A DNA stretch of 64,000 nucleotides from Polychytrium aggregatum. Lineage: Eukaryota; Chytridiomycota; Chytridiomycetes; Polychytriales. Position numbers and translations under genes: made by a program. Location: contig NW_026516299.1 in assembly GCF_025602895.1 (NCBI RefSeq), positions 1 to 64,000 on the forward strand, given 5' to 3'. A model generated the notes under the pieces. It had not been told where the DNA came from and searched no databases. It worked only from the letters and a program-made list of their open reading frames with translations. Shown piece after piece: positions 32,809 to 42,400 of the stretch. The number at the start of each line of letters is the position of its first letter. Position 1 is the stretch's first letter.

Positions 32809-35327
32809 TAGGCCATGGCATTGCACTCCTGTCTTCGTTGGCAATCTCTTTGTTTTGTTGGTTTGGGAAGCACAGTCTTGAATACACCCGGTCGATCTCC
32901 TGTGGCGATGGTCGACTGGCATACCGAGATCATGTTCCTTGAGGCATTGATGTCTCGATCCCACAGCGTATGGCAGCTTGCACAGCTCCGTACATAATGT
33001 GGTTTCTCGATATCAAGATACTCGACCTTCTCGAGTCGCTTGGCTTCCCGACAATGTGAGCACACCTGGGACGTGTTGAACTCGTTCACCGAGCACACAT
33101 GGATCTTGGAGACGGATCGGTCTGGTGGTCGTCTCTGGTGATGGTGGAACTGCTCAAAGTATTTGGCGAACCTGAGTCTCCTGGGACTGGAAGCATATCC
33201 CTTCCCCTGTTTCCACGAGGCATTCCCAAAGGCAATCACCACTTCGGTCTCCCTTGGTGCCTGGTCGATGAATTGCTTGCACATCTCGTGGACAGTGCGC
33301 TGTCGCTTGCTGTGGAGATCGAGTCGCTTGAATCGCCGTCGCCGAGTCAGGCTGAAGTACAGCTGCTTGTCCAGCATGTCTCTATCGAACACATGGCGAA
33401 TGTATCGCAAGAAAGAAGGCACTCCAGGGATCTTGGGACTTGGTGTGGTGCTCATCCATTTCTGCAGACCAAGGATCTTGTGGGTGCTCTGGATCCACTT
33501 GGTCGCTTGGGTGGTGCCAGTTCGATGCTGGTACTCCTTGTTGGAGAACGACACGATCTTCTCGTTGGCACGCTGTGCCTTGGTCACCTTGACACCGTCT
33601 TGCTCCTGGATGGATGGTTGACCGGGTGCCCGAATGACAGCGGTGAAGATCGATCCCACACCAGGGTCGATCCCAATCCATGTGGTCCGAGAGTCGTCAA
33701 TGGGACCGACCCTGGTCTGGATCCTCTGCTCGGGAGTGAGTGCGCTCGCCTTGTCCACGGTTTTTGGCTTGGCATCAGGGTCCTTCTTCTTCAGGATCTT
33801 GTACCTGAGCGTGGTGATCGAGCACCCGGCCCCATCGGTGGTGATCTCGCAGCCAAAGAGCTGCTTTCCCTCCTTCCTGGCACCAAAGAGTCTCGACTCC
33901 AGCTTGAAGTTGGTCTGCCAGAAGATCTCTTGTTTTGTGGTGTCATTGACCTTGGTCTTCAGGTCGTCCCACTTGAGACCAGTGCCAGTCTGGTATCCAA
34001 GGATCTCCCACAATGCTTTGGTGTCGAGCTTGACATACTTGGCTCGGGCATCGCAGAGCGGGACCAAGGTGCACTGTGCTCGAGGGGCCTTGAGTCGCTT
34101 CTTGGTCTGGGCAAGTCGGTCGGTGAGGCGCTTGATCCGCTTCATGTTCACAGCGATCTGCTTGTCCACCTCCTCGTGCTGGGTATGGAGATCTTTGAGT
34201 CTGTCAGCCCCGATGTGGTGGATGGGTTGACACATTTCCTCGTTCAGTCGTCCACGCTCTCCTTTCAGATCATCGGTATCCCTCGCGAGCCTGGGAATGA
34301 TCATCTTCTGAAAGACCACCATGAAGAGGGCCTCCTTCAGGTGGGTCAGCCGAGAGACTTCACTGGCCAGTTTCGATACAACTCGATACAGGTCCTGGTG
34401 GCTTTCGTACCGAAACTCATACAACTGGTCGGCATGGTGGGCGAAGGATTTTCTCAGATCAACGAGGAGTGTCTTGGAGAGGGGATTCTCCATCAGCTTG
34501 ACACAATCGTCGACGTGTGTGTGTCGTTTGACATCCTTCGGAGCAACCAGGACCAGACTGCAGTATTGACGGAGGAGAGACCAGTATCGATCCACGATGT
34601 GGGTCTCGCAGTTGACTGCATAGGTCTTGACAGCCAAACCAAGGACCTGTGAGCCAGTACCCTTTGGGAGGGACACAGGAGGCAGGATACACGTCTCACT
34701 CCATGCGCTTCGATACATCTCATAGGTGTCGATGATGTGCCTGTCTTCTTGGGTCGTGCCTTTCTTGACACTAGTCATTCCTGTCTGCACCATGTTGAAA
34801 CACTTTCGAATAAACGAGGGGTCTTTCGACGACACAGTGGGGAGAGTGATGCCCTCGTCCAAGCACCGCCTGAGATGCAGCTCCAGGAGACGAGATGCTT
34901 CGAACTGGACTTGAGTCATGGCTCGGACAGTCTCCTCGATCTTGTCGTGCAAGGCATCGTTCTTGATGATGGCGTCCAGAGTGCACTTGATGATCGAGTA
35001 GTCGGCCTTGACTTGCTCGTTGGGGCCACAGCCAGGCAAGGTAGAGCTCCAGAGTGGCTTATAGAAACGGCACTTTGGGGTGTTGCTTCTGGCATGACCC
35101 ACTTGCTTGCACGTGGCACATACAGGGACCTTGGGTGCTTGGCTGACCATTTCAGCGACCGAGGCAGGGCTGCTGTCGATTCTGGCTGTGCACTTCTTGG
35201 TGAAGGGTTTGACGTGGTTGGTCAATCCACAGGCACGACACGATTTGATGACGGGTTTCTTGGCCACAGGAGAGTCATTGGGTGATCCCGGGTCGGGATC
35301 GGAGGGTGTCTTTCGCTTGGGAGCCAT
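32760..35327 (-). CDS. Fanzor (eukaryotic TnpB-like RNA-guided nuclease)
   Basis: Fanzors are OMEGA-type nucleases related to TnpB and Cas12; characterised members use a guide RNA to cut DNA. This one is an uninterrupted 855-codon frame from the first ATG (35327, MAPKRKTPS, NLS-like) to 32760. N-terminal Cys/His motifs lie at residues 30-46 and 70-86, both C-X2-C-X4-H-X7-C. A long helical middle follows, with a Lys/Arg-rich coiled coil at about 380-415. RuvC-I is WIGIDPGVGSIFTAV with Asp at 554. The RuvC-II region is VVIAFGNASW, with Gly 701 where TnpB has Glu. VNEFNTSQVC gives a candidate substitute Glu at 749. The zinc finger is C756/C759/C782/C785, and RuvC-III is WDRDINASRN with Asp 792. 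The spacing fits the published Fanzor signature D-X(125-275)-[TS][TS]-XX-C4-X(5-50)-RD. No transposase is nearby. It looks intact. Confidence 0.95.
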   Translation of the reverse strand: MAPKRKTPSDPDPGSPNDSPVAKKPVIKSCRACGLTNHVKPFTKKCTARIDSSPASVAEMVSQAPKVPVCATCKQVGHARSNTPKCRFYKPLWSSTLPGCGPNEQVKADYSIIKCTLDAIIKNDALHDKIEETVRAMTQVQFEASRLLELHLRRCLDEGITLPTVSSKDPSFIRKCFNMVQTGMTSVKKGTTQEDRHIIDTYEMYRSAWSETCILPPVSLPKGTGSQVLGLAVKTYAVNCETHIVDRYWSLLRQYCSLVLVAPKDVKRHTHVDDCVKLMENPLSKTLLVDLRKSFAHHADQLYEFRYESHQDLYRVVSKLASEVSRLTHLKEALFMVVFQKMIIPRLARDTDDLKGERGRLNEEMCQPIHHIGADRLKDLHTQHEEVDKQIAVNMKRIKRLTDRLAQTKKRLKAPRAQCTLVPLCDARAKYVKLDTKALWEILGYQTGTGLKWDDLKTKVNDTTKQEIFWQTNFKLESRLFGARKEGKQLFGCEITTDGAGCSITTLRYKILKKKDPDAKPKTVDKASALTPEQRIQTRVGPIDDSRTTWIGIDPGVGSIFTAVIRAPGQPSIQEQDGVKVTKAQRANEKIVSFSNKEYQHRTGTTQATKWIQSTHKILGLQKWMSTTPSPKIPGVPSFLRYIRHVFDRDMLDKQLYFSLTRRRRFKRLDLHSKRQRTVHEMCKQFIDQAPRETEVVIAFGNASWKQGKGYASSPRRLRFAKYFEQFHHHQRRPPDRSVSKIHVCSVNEFNTSQVCSHCREAKRLEKVEYLDIEKPHYVRSCASCHTLWDRDINASRNMISVCQSTIATGDRPGVFKTVLPKPTKQRDCQRRQECNAMAYPLGLQVSQRGSEARK

Positions 35328-35474
35328 CTGGCGAGAAAATAGCAGCGATGGCTGGTTCTTGTCAGGAACGGAGCTGGACTTTGGCACCAGACAGCTGATG
35401 GTCGTCGAACGGACGGTCGTAGGACGAAGGGGAGTGTATTCAATAGGCTAAGGGCAGGATACAAGAGGCAAGGT

Positions 35475-35504
35475 GAGGTGCTGGTTCTGAGGCCACAGCA
35501 CCTC
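35475..35504. other. 9-bp hairpin upstream of the Fanzor start
   Basis: GAGGTGCTG at 35475-35483 pairs perfectly with CAGCACCTC at 35496-35504 around a 12-base loop, about 150 bp before the Fanzor ATG. With the hairpins at the other end it could mark the left end of a mobile element, but no target-site duplication was found by eye. Confidence 0.35.
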
Positions 35505-36252
35505 GTTTATATCTCTAAACGCCGTCCTTGTTCGCCGCAGATTTTTCTTCCACTACAAAGGAGATTGGTTATCTGCGACGGGGGGAGATTAGATCCGAAC
35601 GTTTCCCTCGCCTGCCGGGAAGTTTCATGTCAGTGCCTTACCCAACATTGCACATCAAGGAAACAGGACACGGGTTGGGGCGCCCATGAAACCATCCACC
35701 GGGCGTGGGAACGCGGTTCATGACAGTTCTGCCCTTGGGGAAGAAAGAATCTCCTCAAAACCAGCGCATTTTGGGCAGGGAGTGATGCTCACAGTGGCGT
35801 CCTTGATCCAGATCCAGAAACGCATCGCTCGCTCAATCAGTCGTGGGAAGACATCTTGTCAAGGTGAGTCTTGCCTGATAGCCAAACGATCATGTCATCT
35901 CGCTGACACACAGCCACGCTTGACTAGGTTTCCAACCAGAGAGATTCAGATGGTGGTGGTTCTTGTCCGCAATCGGAGTGGAGCTTCCAACAATGATACA
36001 ATTGGTCATTCCTCCACACCAATCGCCCACCACCACCGTCAATCGGCTCAAGGTGATACCAAATGCCGTCAACCGACCATGGCCGGATTCCAACTTTTGC
36101 TGCATCTTGGTCTACAGCGTGTATTCATATTCGAGACGAGCAGCCGCGAGGGGGCCGGAAAAAATTGAGGGGCGAAAAGAAGAGCCAGGGCGGGTGTGTG
36201 TGTGCGGCCGGATGCATCCGCATTCGATCCAGGCGCGTGCCGAGGCGCAAAA
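35505..36252. other. Unassigned region between Fanzor and tRNA; possible small plus-strand gene
   Basis: No family is recognised. Two plus-strand open segments could be joined by a GTGAGT donor at 35861 and a CTAG acceptor at 35929. The first gives LTVASLIQIQKRIARS, and the second gives RWWWFLSAIGVELPTMIQLV. The merit of this model is weak: no start is clearly favoured and there is no known domain. It may be flank of the Fanzor element, an old gene piece, or chance. Confidence 0.25.
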
Positions 36253-36324
36253 GGGCTTCTCCGGGAATCGAACCCGGGACCACTCGCACCCTAAGCGAGT
36301 ATGCTACCACTGTACCAAGAAGCC
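36253..36324 (-). tRNA. tRNA-Pro (anticodon AGG)
   Basis: The 72-base minus-strand sequence folds into a full cloverleaf. The acceptor GGCTTCT pairs with AGAAGCC, the D-arm is GTACAGTGGTAGC, and the anticodon stem CTCGC/GCGAG carries loop TTAGGGT with anticodon AGG. The T-arm is CCGGG-TTCGATT-CCCGG and the discriminator base is C. The loop and stem closely match fungal tRNA-Pro(AGG). No intron is present. Confidence 0.95.
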
Positions 36325-36495
36325 CAACATTGAGTGGAGTCGGTGGCCCAAAACCCGTCCCATAGCCTCAGTTCAATATTGCTTACATTCGCGCAGCCCA
36401 GTTTGCTGGCTCCTTCGCTCCCCTCTCTGCCCAACACACTCTTGTCTGCCCAGCAAACTCTTGCCGCCGTCTCCCCAGCACCCCTGACCCAGCCG

Positions 36496-37305
36496 ATGCT
36501 CATCCGAAGGCGGCTGCTTCTGCTGCTGCTGCTTGCGCTGCTGCTCGTCGCCACCGTCGGCGGCCCCCTGTTTTTGTCATCGCCTGTCGGCACCGCTCTC
36601 AGCCGACAGCGAGCACTCGCACTACAACATGCCCTGCACCACAAGGATTCGTGCTCGCCCAAGAAGCCGTTTGCCGTGATAGTGACCGCAATCCGCCCGA
36701 GTCTCCGGCTGCCGAGCCGATACGAAGCCGTCTCCATCGCAAACAAGAGGCAGTACTGCTGTCGGCAAGGCTGTGATCTCATTGTTGTCCGCAGCCAGAA
36801 CTCGAGCTCGGCCAACCCGGCCTGGGCCAAAATCGAGGAGCTCCAACGCCAGTTCGCCAAGTACGAGTGGATCTGGGTCATCGACCTCGATGCATACATC
36901 ATGAACAAGTCCATAGGATTCGAAGAGATCGTCGGTGCCCACGGCACAAATAGAGAAATCATCATCGCCCAAGACTATCCGGCTTTTGTGGTCAACGCTG
37001 GCTCGTTCTTCGTCCACAGCTCTCCCTACACAATACGATTTGTCGAGGAGTGGTTCCGGCACCACCAAGAGCGGATTCATCTCTTCGAGCAAGCCGTCTT
37101 TGCTTCGCTCTTTACCCGAAACTACATGGATATCCAGGACCGAACGGCCTTGGTGCCCCTGCGAACAATCAACTCGTACTGCCCAGAGCATTTGATTCCG
37201 GATTTCCGCTACCAGCCTGGAGACTTTGTCGTACACTTTCCTGGACAGTGCAAAGGGCGGCAGCATGAATTCGTGAACCGGCATTTCGACAGCATCATCC
37301 GCTAG
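36496..37305 (+). CDS. GT34-family alpha-galactosyl/mannosyltransferase-type protein
   Basis: GT34 enzymes (the Gma12/Mnn10/Mnn11 group) add galactose or mannose to N-glycans in the Golgi. The preferred start is the ATG at 36496, giving 269 residues. It opens MLIRRR followed by a strong hydrophobic anchor (LLLLLLLALLLVA), a type II membrane plan. The catalytic domain has FAVIVTAIRP, a SIANKRQYC motif, WIWVIDLDAYIMN with the metal-binding DxD, QDYPAFVVNAGSFFVHSSP and the closing DFVVHFPGQCKGRQ. The longer frame from 36334 adds residues without family support and begins only 10 bp from the tRNA gene. There is no intron. Sugar and acceptor cannot be decided from sequence. Confidence 0.88.
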   Translation: MLIRRRLLLLLLLALLLVATVGGPLFLSSPVGTALSRQRALALQHALHHKDSCSPKKPFAVIVTAIRPSLRLPSRYEAVSIANKRQYCCRQGCDLIVVRSQNSSSANPAWAKIEELQRQFAKYEWIWVIDLDAYIMNKSIGFEEIVGAHGTNREIIIAQDYPAFVVNAGSFFVHSSPYTIRFVEEWFRHHQERIHLFEQAVFASLFTRNYMDIQDRTALVPLRTINSYCPEHLIPDFRYQPGDFVVHFPGQCKGRQHEFVNRHFDSIIR

Positions 37306-37631
37306 ACCTGGACCTGTGGGCTTGTGGGTCGGTTGGTGTCGCTCCCAAGATGCATCGGCCGGGATCGCCCGGACCGGGGACAGTCTCCATTCCAGAATGC
37401 GGGAGGCAATCGATTGCCTAAGATGTTGGCCTTGGTGGCCGCAATACACATGTCCATCGGCATCCAGTGTCCGAGGGTGTATCGACGCTGCGAATGGGCT
37501 CTTGCGGGCGATCCTGACAATCCTCCGTCCATCGAGTTTGCCCCCGCACTTTCACTCAAGCCCGCATCTGCCCACAAATCCACACCAGCACTGCATTCAG
37601 ACACAAGCCGGACTCGATCGCTGGAGACACT

Positions 37632-39385
37632 ATGCCTCATTGGCTCCGCTTTCCCCTGGACCCTTCCATCGATCGGTGGCCAGTGTGAGTGGCAATCAAC
37701 TCGGCGATGATTGCGACGCTGTCTCGACTGACAGTTGTTTTGCCGCACCAGGCTGGCCGAGATTCTCGCCGAATGCTCGACTGCCGAACGTCTCCGCATC
37801 CACCGCTGGCTGTGGCAAAACGGCAACAGCGCCATCAGCTATCCCACCGAAGTCGTGCCGGACGAAATATTCGCCCGTATCTTCGAATACGTCGATCTGA
37901 CGGCCCTGGGTCGTGTTGAGCAGGTAGATGCCAACCACACTGCACATTGCAGCACTTGGCCGGACAGGACCGAATCTCTCGCAGATCCAGATGGATCCGC
38001 TTTTACGTTGGTACCTATCCATGGAGCAGCCTTGACTGTCGTCCGGTCGAGGCTAAGACCAGTCCTTCCGTAGGTTTGCAGACGCTGGAGAGCCCTGGTC
38101 AGCATCCGCCATTGGGTTCAGATCCACCATGGCCTAGTACTAGTGCCGTCCCCAGGCCCCACAGATCCACAGCCCGGCCAAAGCTTGGCGGGATGGAAGG
38201 ACAGATGCAAGCGTTTGCTCGAGCAAGAGAAGCGGTGGCAGGGAGCCCTCGCGACGACACACCGGAAACTGCACTCGGATCGGATCGGCGGATTGCGGTT
38301 CTATTGCTTGGGCAGCGAATGCCGAGTTATCAGCAGCAGCTACGATCGTACCATCCAGATGCGGTGTTTGAGCGACAACAGCCGCCTGTGGGAGATCGAG
38401 GGACCCACCGTGAGCTGCCTCGAAGTCGATCAGGACCAAAGCCTTCTCGCTGCGGGATCGTTCAACAGGTTTGCGAATAGAGAGCCACTTTGCTTCCGTT
38501 GGCGATCGTGGGAACTGAGTGGGTCGCACTGCCGATTCGAAGAGGGCAGCCGGTCAATAGCAGGAGGTTGCAGGCGAGATCACTGAATACCCGCACCAAC
38601 TTATCACAGATCCCTGTCGCTGTACTCGATGACAAGCAAAAGCCTCTGTTGGGTCGCCGAGGATCTGCTTTCCGCAGTGACGTCGTTGGCTTTTTGCGGA
38701 GCATACATCTATGCTGGCCTTGCCAATGGATTGCTGCTTTTGCTGGATGCGAGAAATGGCAGGAGCCTTGCAAGCTGGGTGATCCATGATGGGAAGGTGA
38801 GCATCACTGTCGCTGTCGCTTTTGGTCAACGATATCATACCAACTCTGGCCCGACTGCAGATAGTCAAGGTCCTATCCTTCAAGACATTATCAAGAGTAC
38901 GGCCAGTCGAACCTCCGGATGACACAGTGCAGCCCCCATCGGTCTGGCTGCTGGTCACGGCATCTGTAGACGGATCGTGCAAATTGTGGGATACCACCGA
39001 TACAGGCGGAATCGAGTTGGCTCGGCTCATATCCAACCCCGGACCGGTGCTTGACATCCGTAAATGTGGCAGTACTCTCTTGATAGGCTGCCCACTACTG
39101 GGAATATTCGCCCATGTTCTTTCACAGAGAAGCGAGGACTGCCAGTCCTGGATACCCCTCGACACACTGCGATATTTCGATGTGGTCGGCAACATGATCA
39201 TCACTGTTGATGCAGACGAAACGGTGCTCTGGCATAGGCGATGCTGTCGCAGACTCTTGACCTTGCCCGCGCCGTCCGACATAACTGGGCTCTACTCAGT
39301 GAATGAGAGCTGCTTTGTAACCACACACGGCGATGGTAGGATCGCCGTGTATCAATGTATTCGTGGCGAGCGCTGTGGGGGATAA
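37632..39385 (+). CDS. F-box/WD40 protein
   Basis: F-box/WD40 proteins are SCF ubiquitin-ligase adaptors. Exon 1 (37632-37684) encodes MPHWLRFPLDPSIDRWP and joins at GTGAGT/CAG in phase 2 to exon 2 (37752-37923), which gives LAEILAECSTAERLRIH then the F-box-like YPTEVVPDEIFARIFEYVDL. Further exons hold WD-type blades: IGGLRFYCLGSECRVISSSY followed by DRTIQMRCL, VTSLAFCGAYIYAGLANGLL, LLVTASVDGSCKLWDTTDTG and VVGNMIITVDADETVLWH. The stop is at 39385. Introns at about 37924-38070, 38466-38630 and 38780-38900 are tentative. The gene is convergent with the kinesin gene next to it. Substrate is unknown. Confidence 0.75.
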
Positions 39386-39472
39386 CAGAGAACAATTCTT
39401 CAGAGATACGAATGACTCAAACAGTCAAAACAGCATCCGTTGTGAACCACCGGGATATATTCCTCCGTTGTT

Positions 39473-42400
39473 CTCAAGTGCGCTCCAGAGTTGCGGTTGG
39501 TGCTGCATGGGCTGTCGGGTTCTCATCATGATCGGATAGGATGGCCACATCCTGACGTAGTTCTGCCATGCGTTGAATGGTTGCCTTGATCACTTTGATC
39601 GCCTCGTTGCTTCAGTTGCCTTGCTCACTCTATGACCCAATGGACCCGGGGTAGGGACAAGCACTAGGGCAGGTGCATCAACTGTCGCTGGCAGCTGGGC
39701 ATGATCAGAACCAATGATCAGCACGTATGCAGAGAGATGACTAGAGAGACAAGGCCATCTCTAGCCGCTGCCTGGAGACTGGTTCCGCTATGCTCGGCCT
39801 TCCACTCACCTCTCCAGCGCCTCAGACAGTCTCGAGACCTGCTCCTCCGCCACGGTGCAGCGAACCAGGAGCCGAGCTCGCTCGTTTTCCAGCTCGCGCT
39901 GGCTGTTCAACATGAATTCCTTCAGCTCCTTCTTCAAGCGCGCCAGTTCTTCGCTGGAGCCATCCTTTGTGATATTTGCCATGTCAGTCGGAAACGTAAG
40001 CACCGGCCTGGAACCTGTTTTTCCCGCACCGGAGAAGCCCCGACCTTATGTGCTTTTGCACTCTTCTCGCTGTTCCCTGCGCGAGATGCAATCTCGTGCT
40101 CAGGCCTGTCGGTGGTCTGGGAGGCACTGTCGTTAGTCACAGAGCGTTTCGTATCGTACTTCATGTGGATCATGTACCTTGGGTGCTCGCTCCGTTCCGG
40201 CTTCTTCATCGGCCTGATGCCTTGGTTTGGCCTTGCTTGCCTCCGGCTTCTATCGGATCGAGCGCTCGCAGTTACCACACGAACTGTGGACGTAGCTCAC
40301 GCAAAATGCCGCCAACATACCTTGGCCCTGAGCTCCTGAAGTTGCTGGAGCAGATACTTCTCGTTTTGCATATATGTCCCTATGATTTCCTTGAACATTC
40401 TTTCCACCATCGCCTGAAGGGTCTTGTGCGGCCTGCCTGAGACTGCATTGCCGGTGAGATCAACCGCTGCGCACATGCAAGTTCACCGGCCCAAGAGACT
40501 CACTTTCTTGGCTACCAGCCTCATTTGTTAATCGGCTGATGACTGGGTCGACGGGACAGACTTGGTAAGTGTGGCTTTCAAATCAAAGCGACGAGAAAGC
40601 CGTTGCACTTACGCTCCTCGACACTCCGACGGTACTCGGCTCTTTGGGCATTAAGCTAAATATGACGGTGCTTAGTGCGGCCTCGTTGCAATCGAGTGTC
40701 GACCAGCGGTTGCTTGTAAGATGGTGGCTTTCGATAAAGTGCTGCAGTACCTTTTTTTCCAGATCTGTGTGCCGTTTTCGCCACTCTTCTTCGGACTTGC
40801 TGAGCTTCTTGATCAATGTTTCGTTCCTGCTGATTTCTTCATTCAGGCTTTCTCTCTTGGCATTGAGCTGCTGGACTTCCGCAGCAAGCACCTTGCGAGC
40901 CTCTTCGTGCGCCTGGCTTTGGACGCCGCAGCTTTCTTTCAAGGCCGCAATCTCCACTTCATATTGCTGCCTTTGTTCCAGCTGTCGGTTTGGTGTGGGC
41001 GCTTTGAGATGACATCACTGGATCGGACGTGCAGTTGACAGGAGGTGCCTTACCATCTTGCGCTCGCGATCGTTGCTTTCTCGCTCCAGAGCAATCAGCC
41101 GCCGTTCAAGTTCGATTCGACTTCCGCTTTCCTCCGACCTGCGTGATGCACCATGTTTGCGTCAGGACTACAAGCCCTCGGTGAGTCTTTGAGAGCCTCA
41201 AGTGTGTCGCATCTCGTGCTTGCCTCGATTTCTCCAGATCAAGCTTGATCTTCTTCAATTCACTGCTAGCCTCAAATCCCCGAAGCTCCAGTGTCTCCAG
41301 CTTCTTCTGGAGATACTCGTTGCTGCTCATGTCGATGCACATGACAGAGTTAGTTTCTGTACAGCTCTGTCCAGCCAAGCTTCGAGCCACTCGTATCCCG
41401 TACTTACTGCTTGGCCAGGCGTGCTATTTCCGCCAGCTTCTCTTCCTTTTCTTTCAGCAGGGCATTCTATCATTTCTCGGGGTTGAGTGCGCGTCTGTAC
41501 CTCGCTCCCTTTTGCTCTCTCTGTGTGTGTGCTGCGGAGTTACATATTCGATCGCAGTGCTTACTTTGGAATTCACCAGATTGAGAATCTCGACTCGCAA
41601 TTCATCCATTTGGCTGCATTTCTTTTTGTTGTCCCCCTGGGTTGAAATCTGAAGGCCACGAAGTACCTCCAGCTGATGGCGAGTCTGTAGCCGCGGGCTG
41701 TGTGTAAGACATCAGGCATGCAGCGTAGCGCAGTGACCTGCACTCCGATCCTTGCCCGGAGGAATCCCACAGTGCCGCGCAGATATCACCTCTTCGGCTT
41801 GACTTTCCAGCAGACTCAGGTTTCTCTTGAGCGTCACGTTTTCTTCTCGAGCCGTTCTCAGTTTTGCTTGTTCGCTTTGAAGCTCCGATGTCAGTGCAGT
41901 CACCTTGGTATCAACCTATGAATCATGTGCGAGTCATCAGGACGCAGCGAGGCATTTGTATCCTGGGGGCGTTATCGCTGGAAAGATCATTCACTTCCAG
42001 GATCCGTATGCATACCTCGCCTGACGTCGTACTCAGCTTCATTGTGATCTTTGAGTTTTCAATTTGAGAGTCGATCAGAGTAGCCTCGGTCTTGAGCTTC
42101 TCTTCTTCCAGCACAGTCACCTTTTCCTCCAGCGAATGCTTTGCGGCGGACAGCTTCTCTATCCTGGAAACAGCATCAATCGGGAAGTGACTGGTCTCGT
42201 TGTTGAGAAGCATAACGCCCTCATGCTGGCGCAGCGACGCACCTCTCGTTGTATTCTGCGAGGCGTGCCTTGAGCTTTTCGTAGTCGTCTTGGAGACTTG
42301 TCAGCAGGCGAGTGGACTGCAGTACCCGTCTGCTCATATCTAAACGAGGACGAACGTGGTCACCAGCCGAAAGAGTGGTGGCTCGATGCTGCATCATGCC

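Noticed and set aside
33099-34652. A 517-codon plus-strand open frame antisense to the Fanzor gene
   Set aside because: It is the mirror of a conserved coding frame and shows no domain of its own; the minus strand carries the clear RuvC and zinc motifs.
32878-35443. TTGAATACAC/GTGTATTCAA as terminal inverted repeats of the Fanzor element
   Set aside because: The pair is only 10 bp, one copy lies within the coding sequence before the stop, and no target duplication is visible, so chance is a fair explanation. It is kept only as a weak lead.
36334-36495. An N-terminal extension of the GT34 protein by 54 residues
   Set aside because: It would start 10 bp from the tRNA gene and has no family support; the ATG at 36496 directly precedes the membrane anchor.
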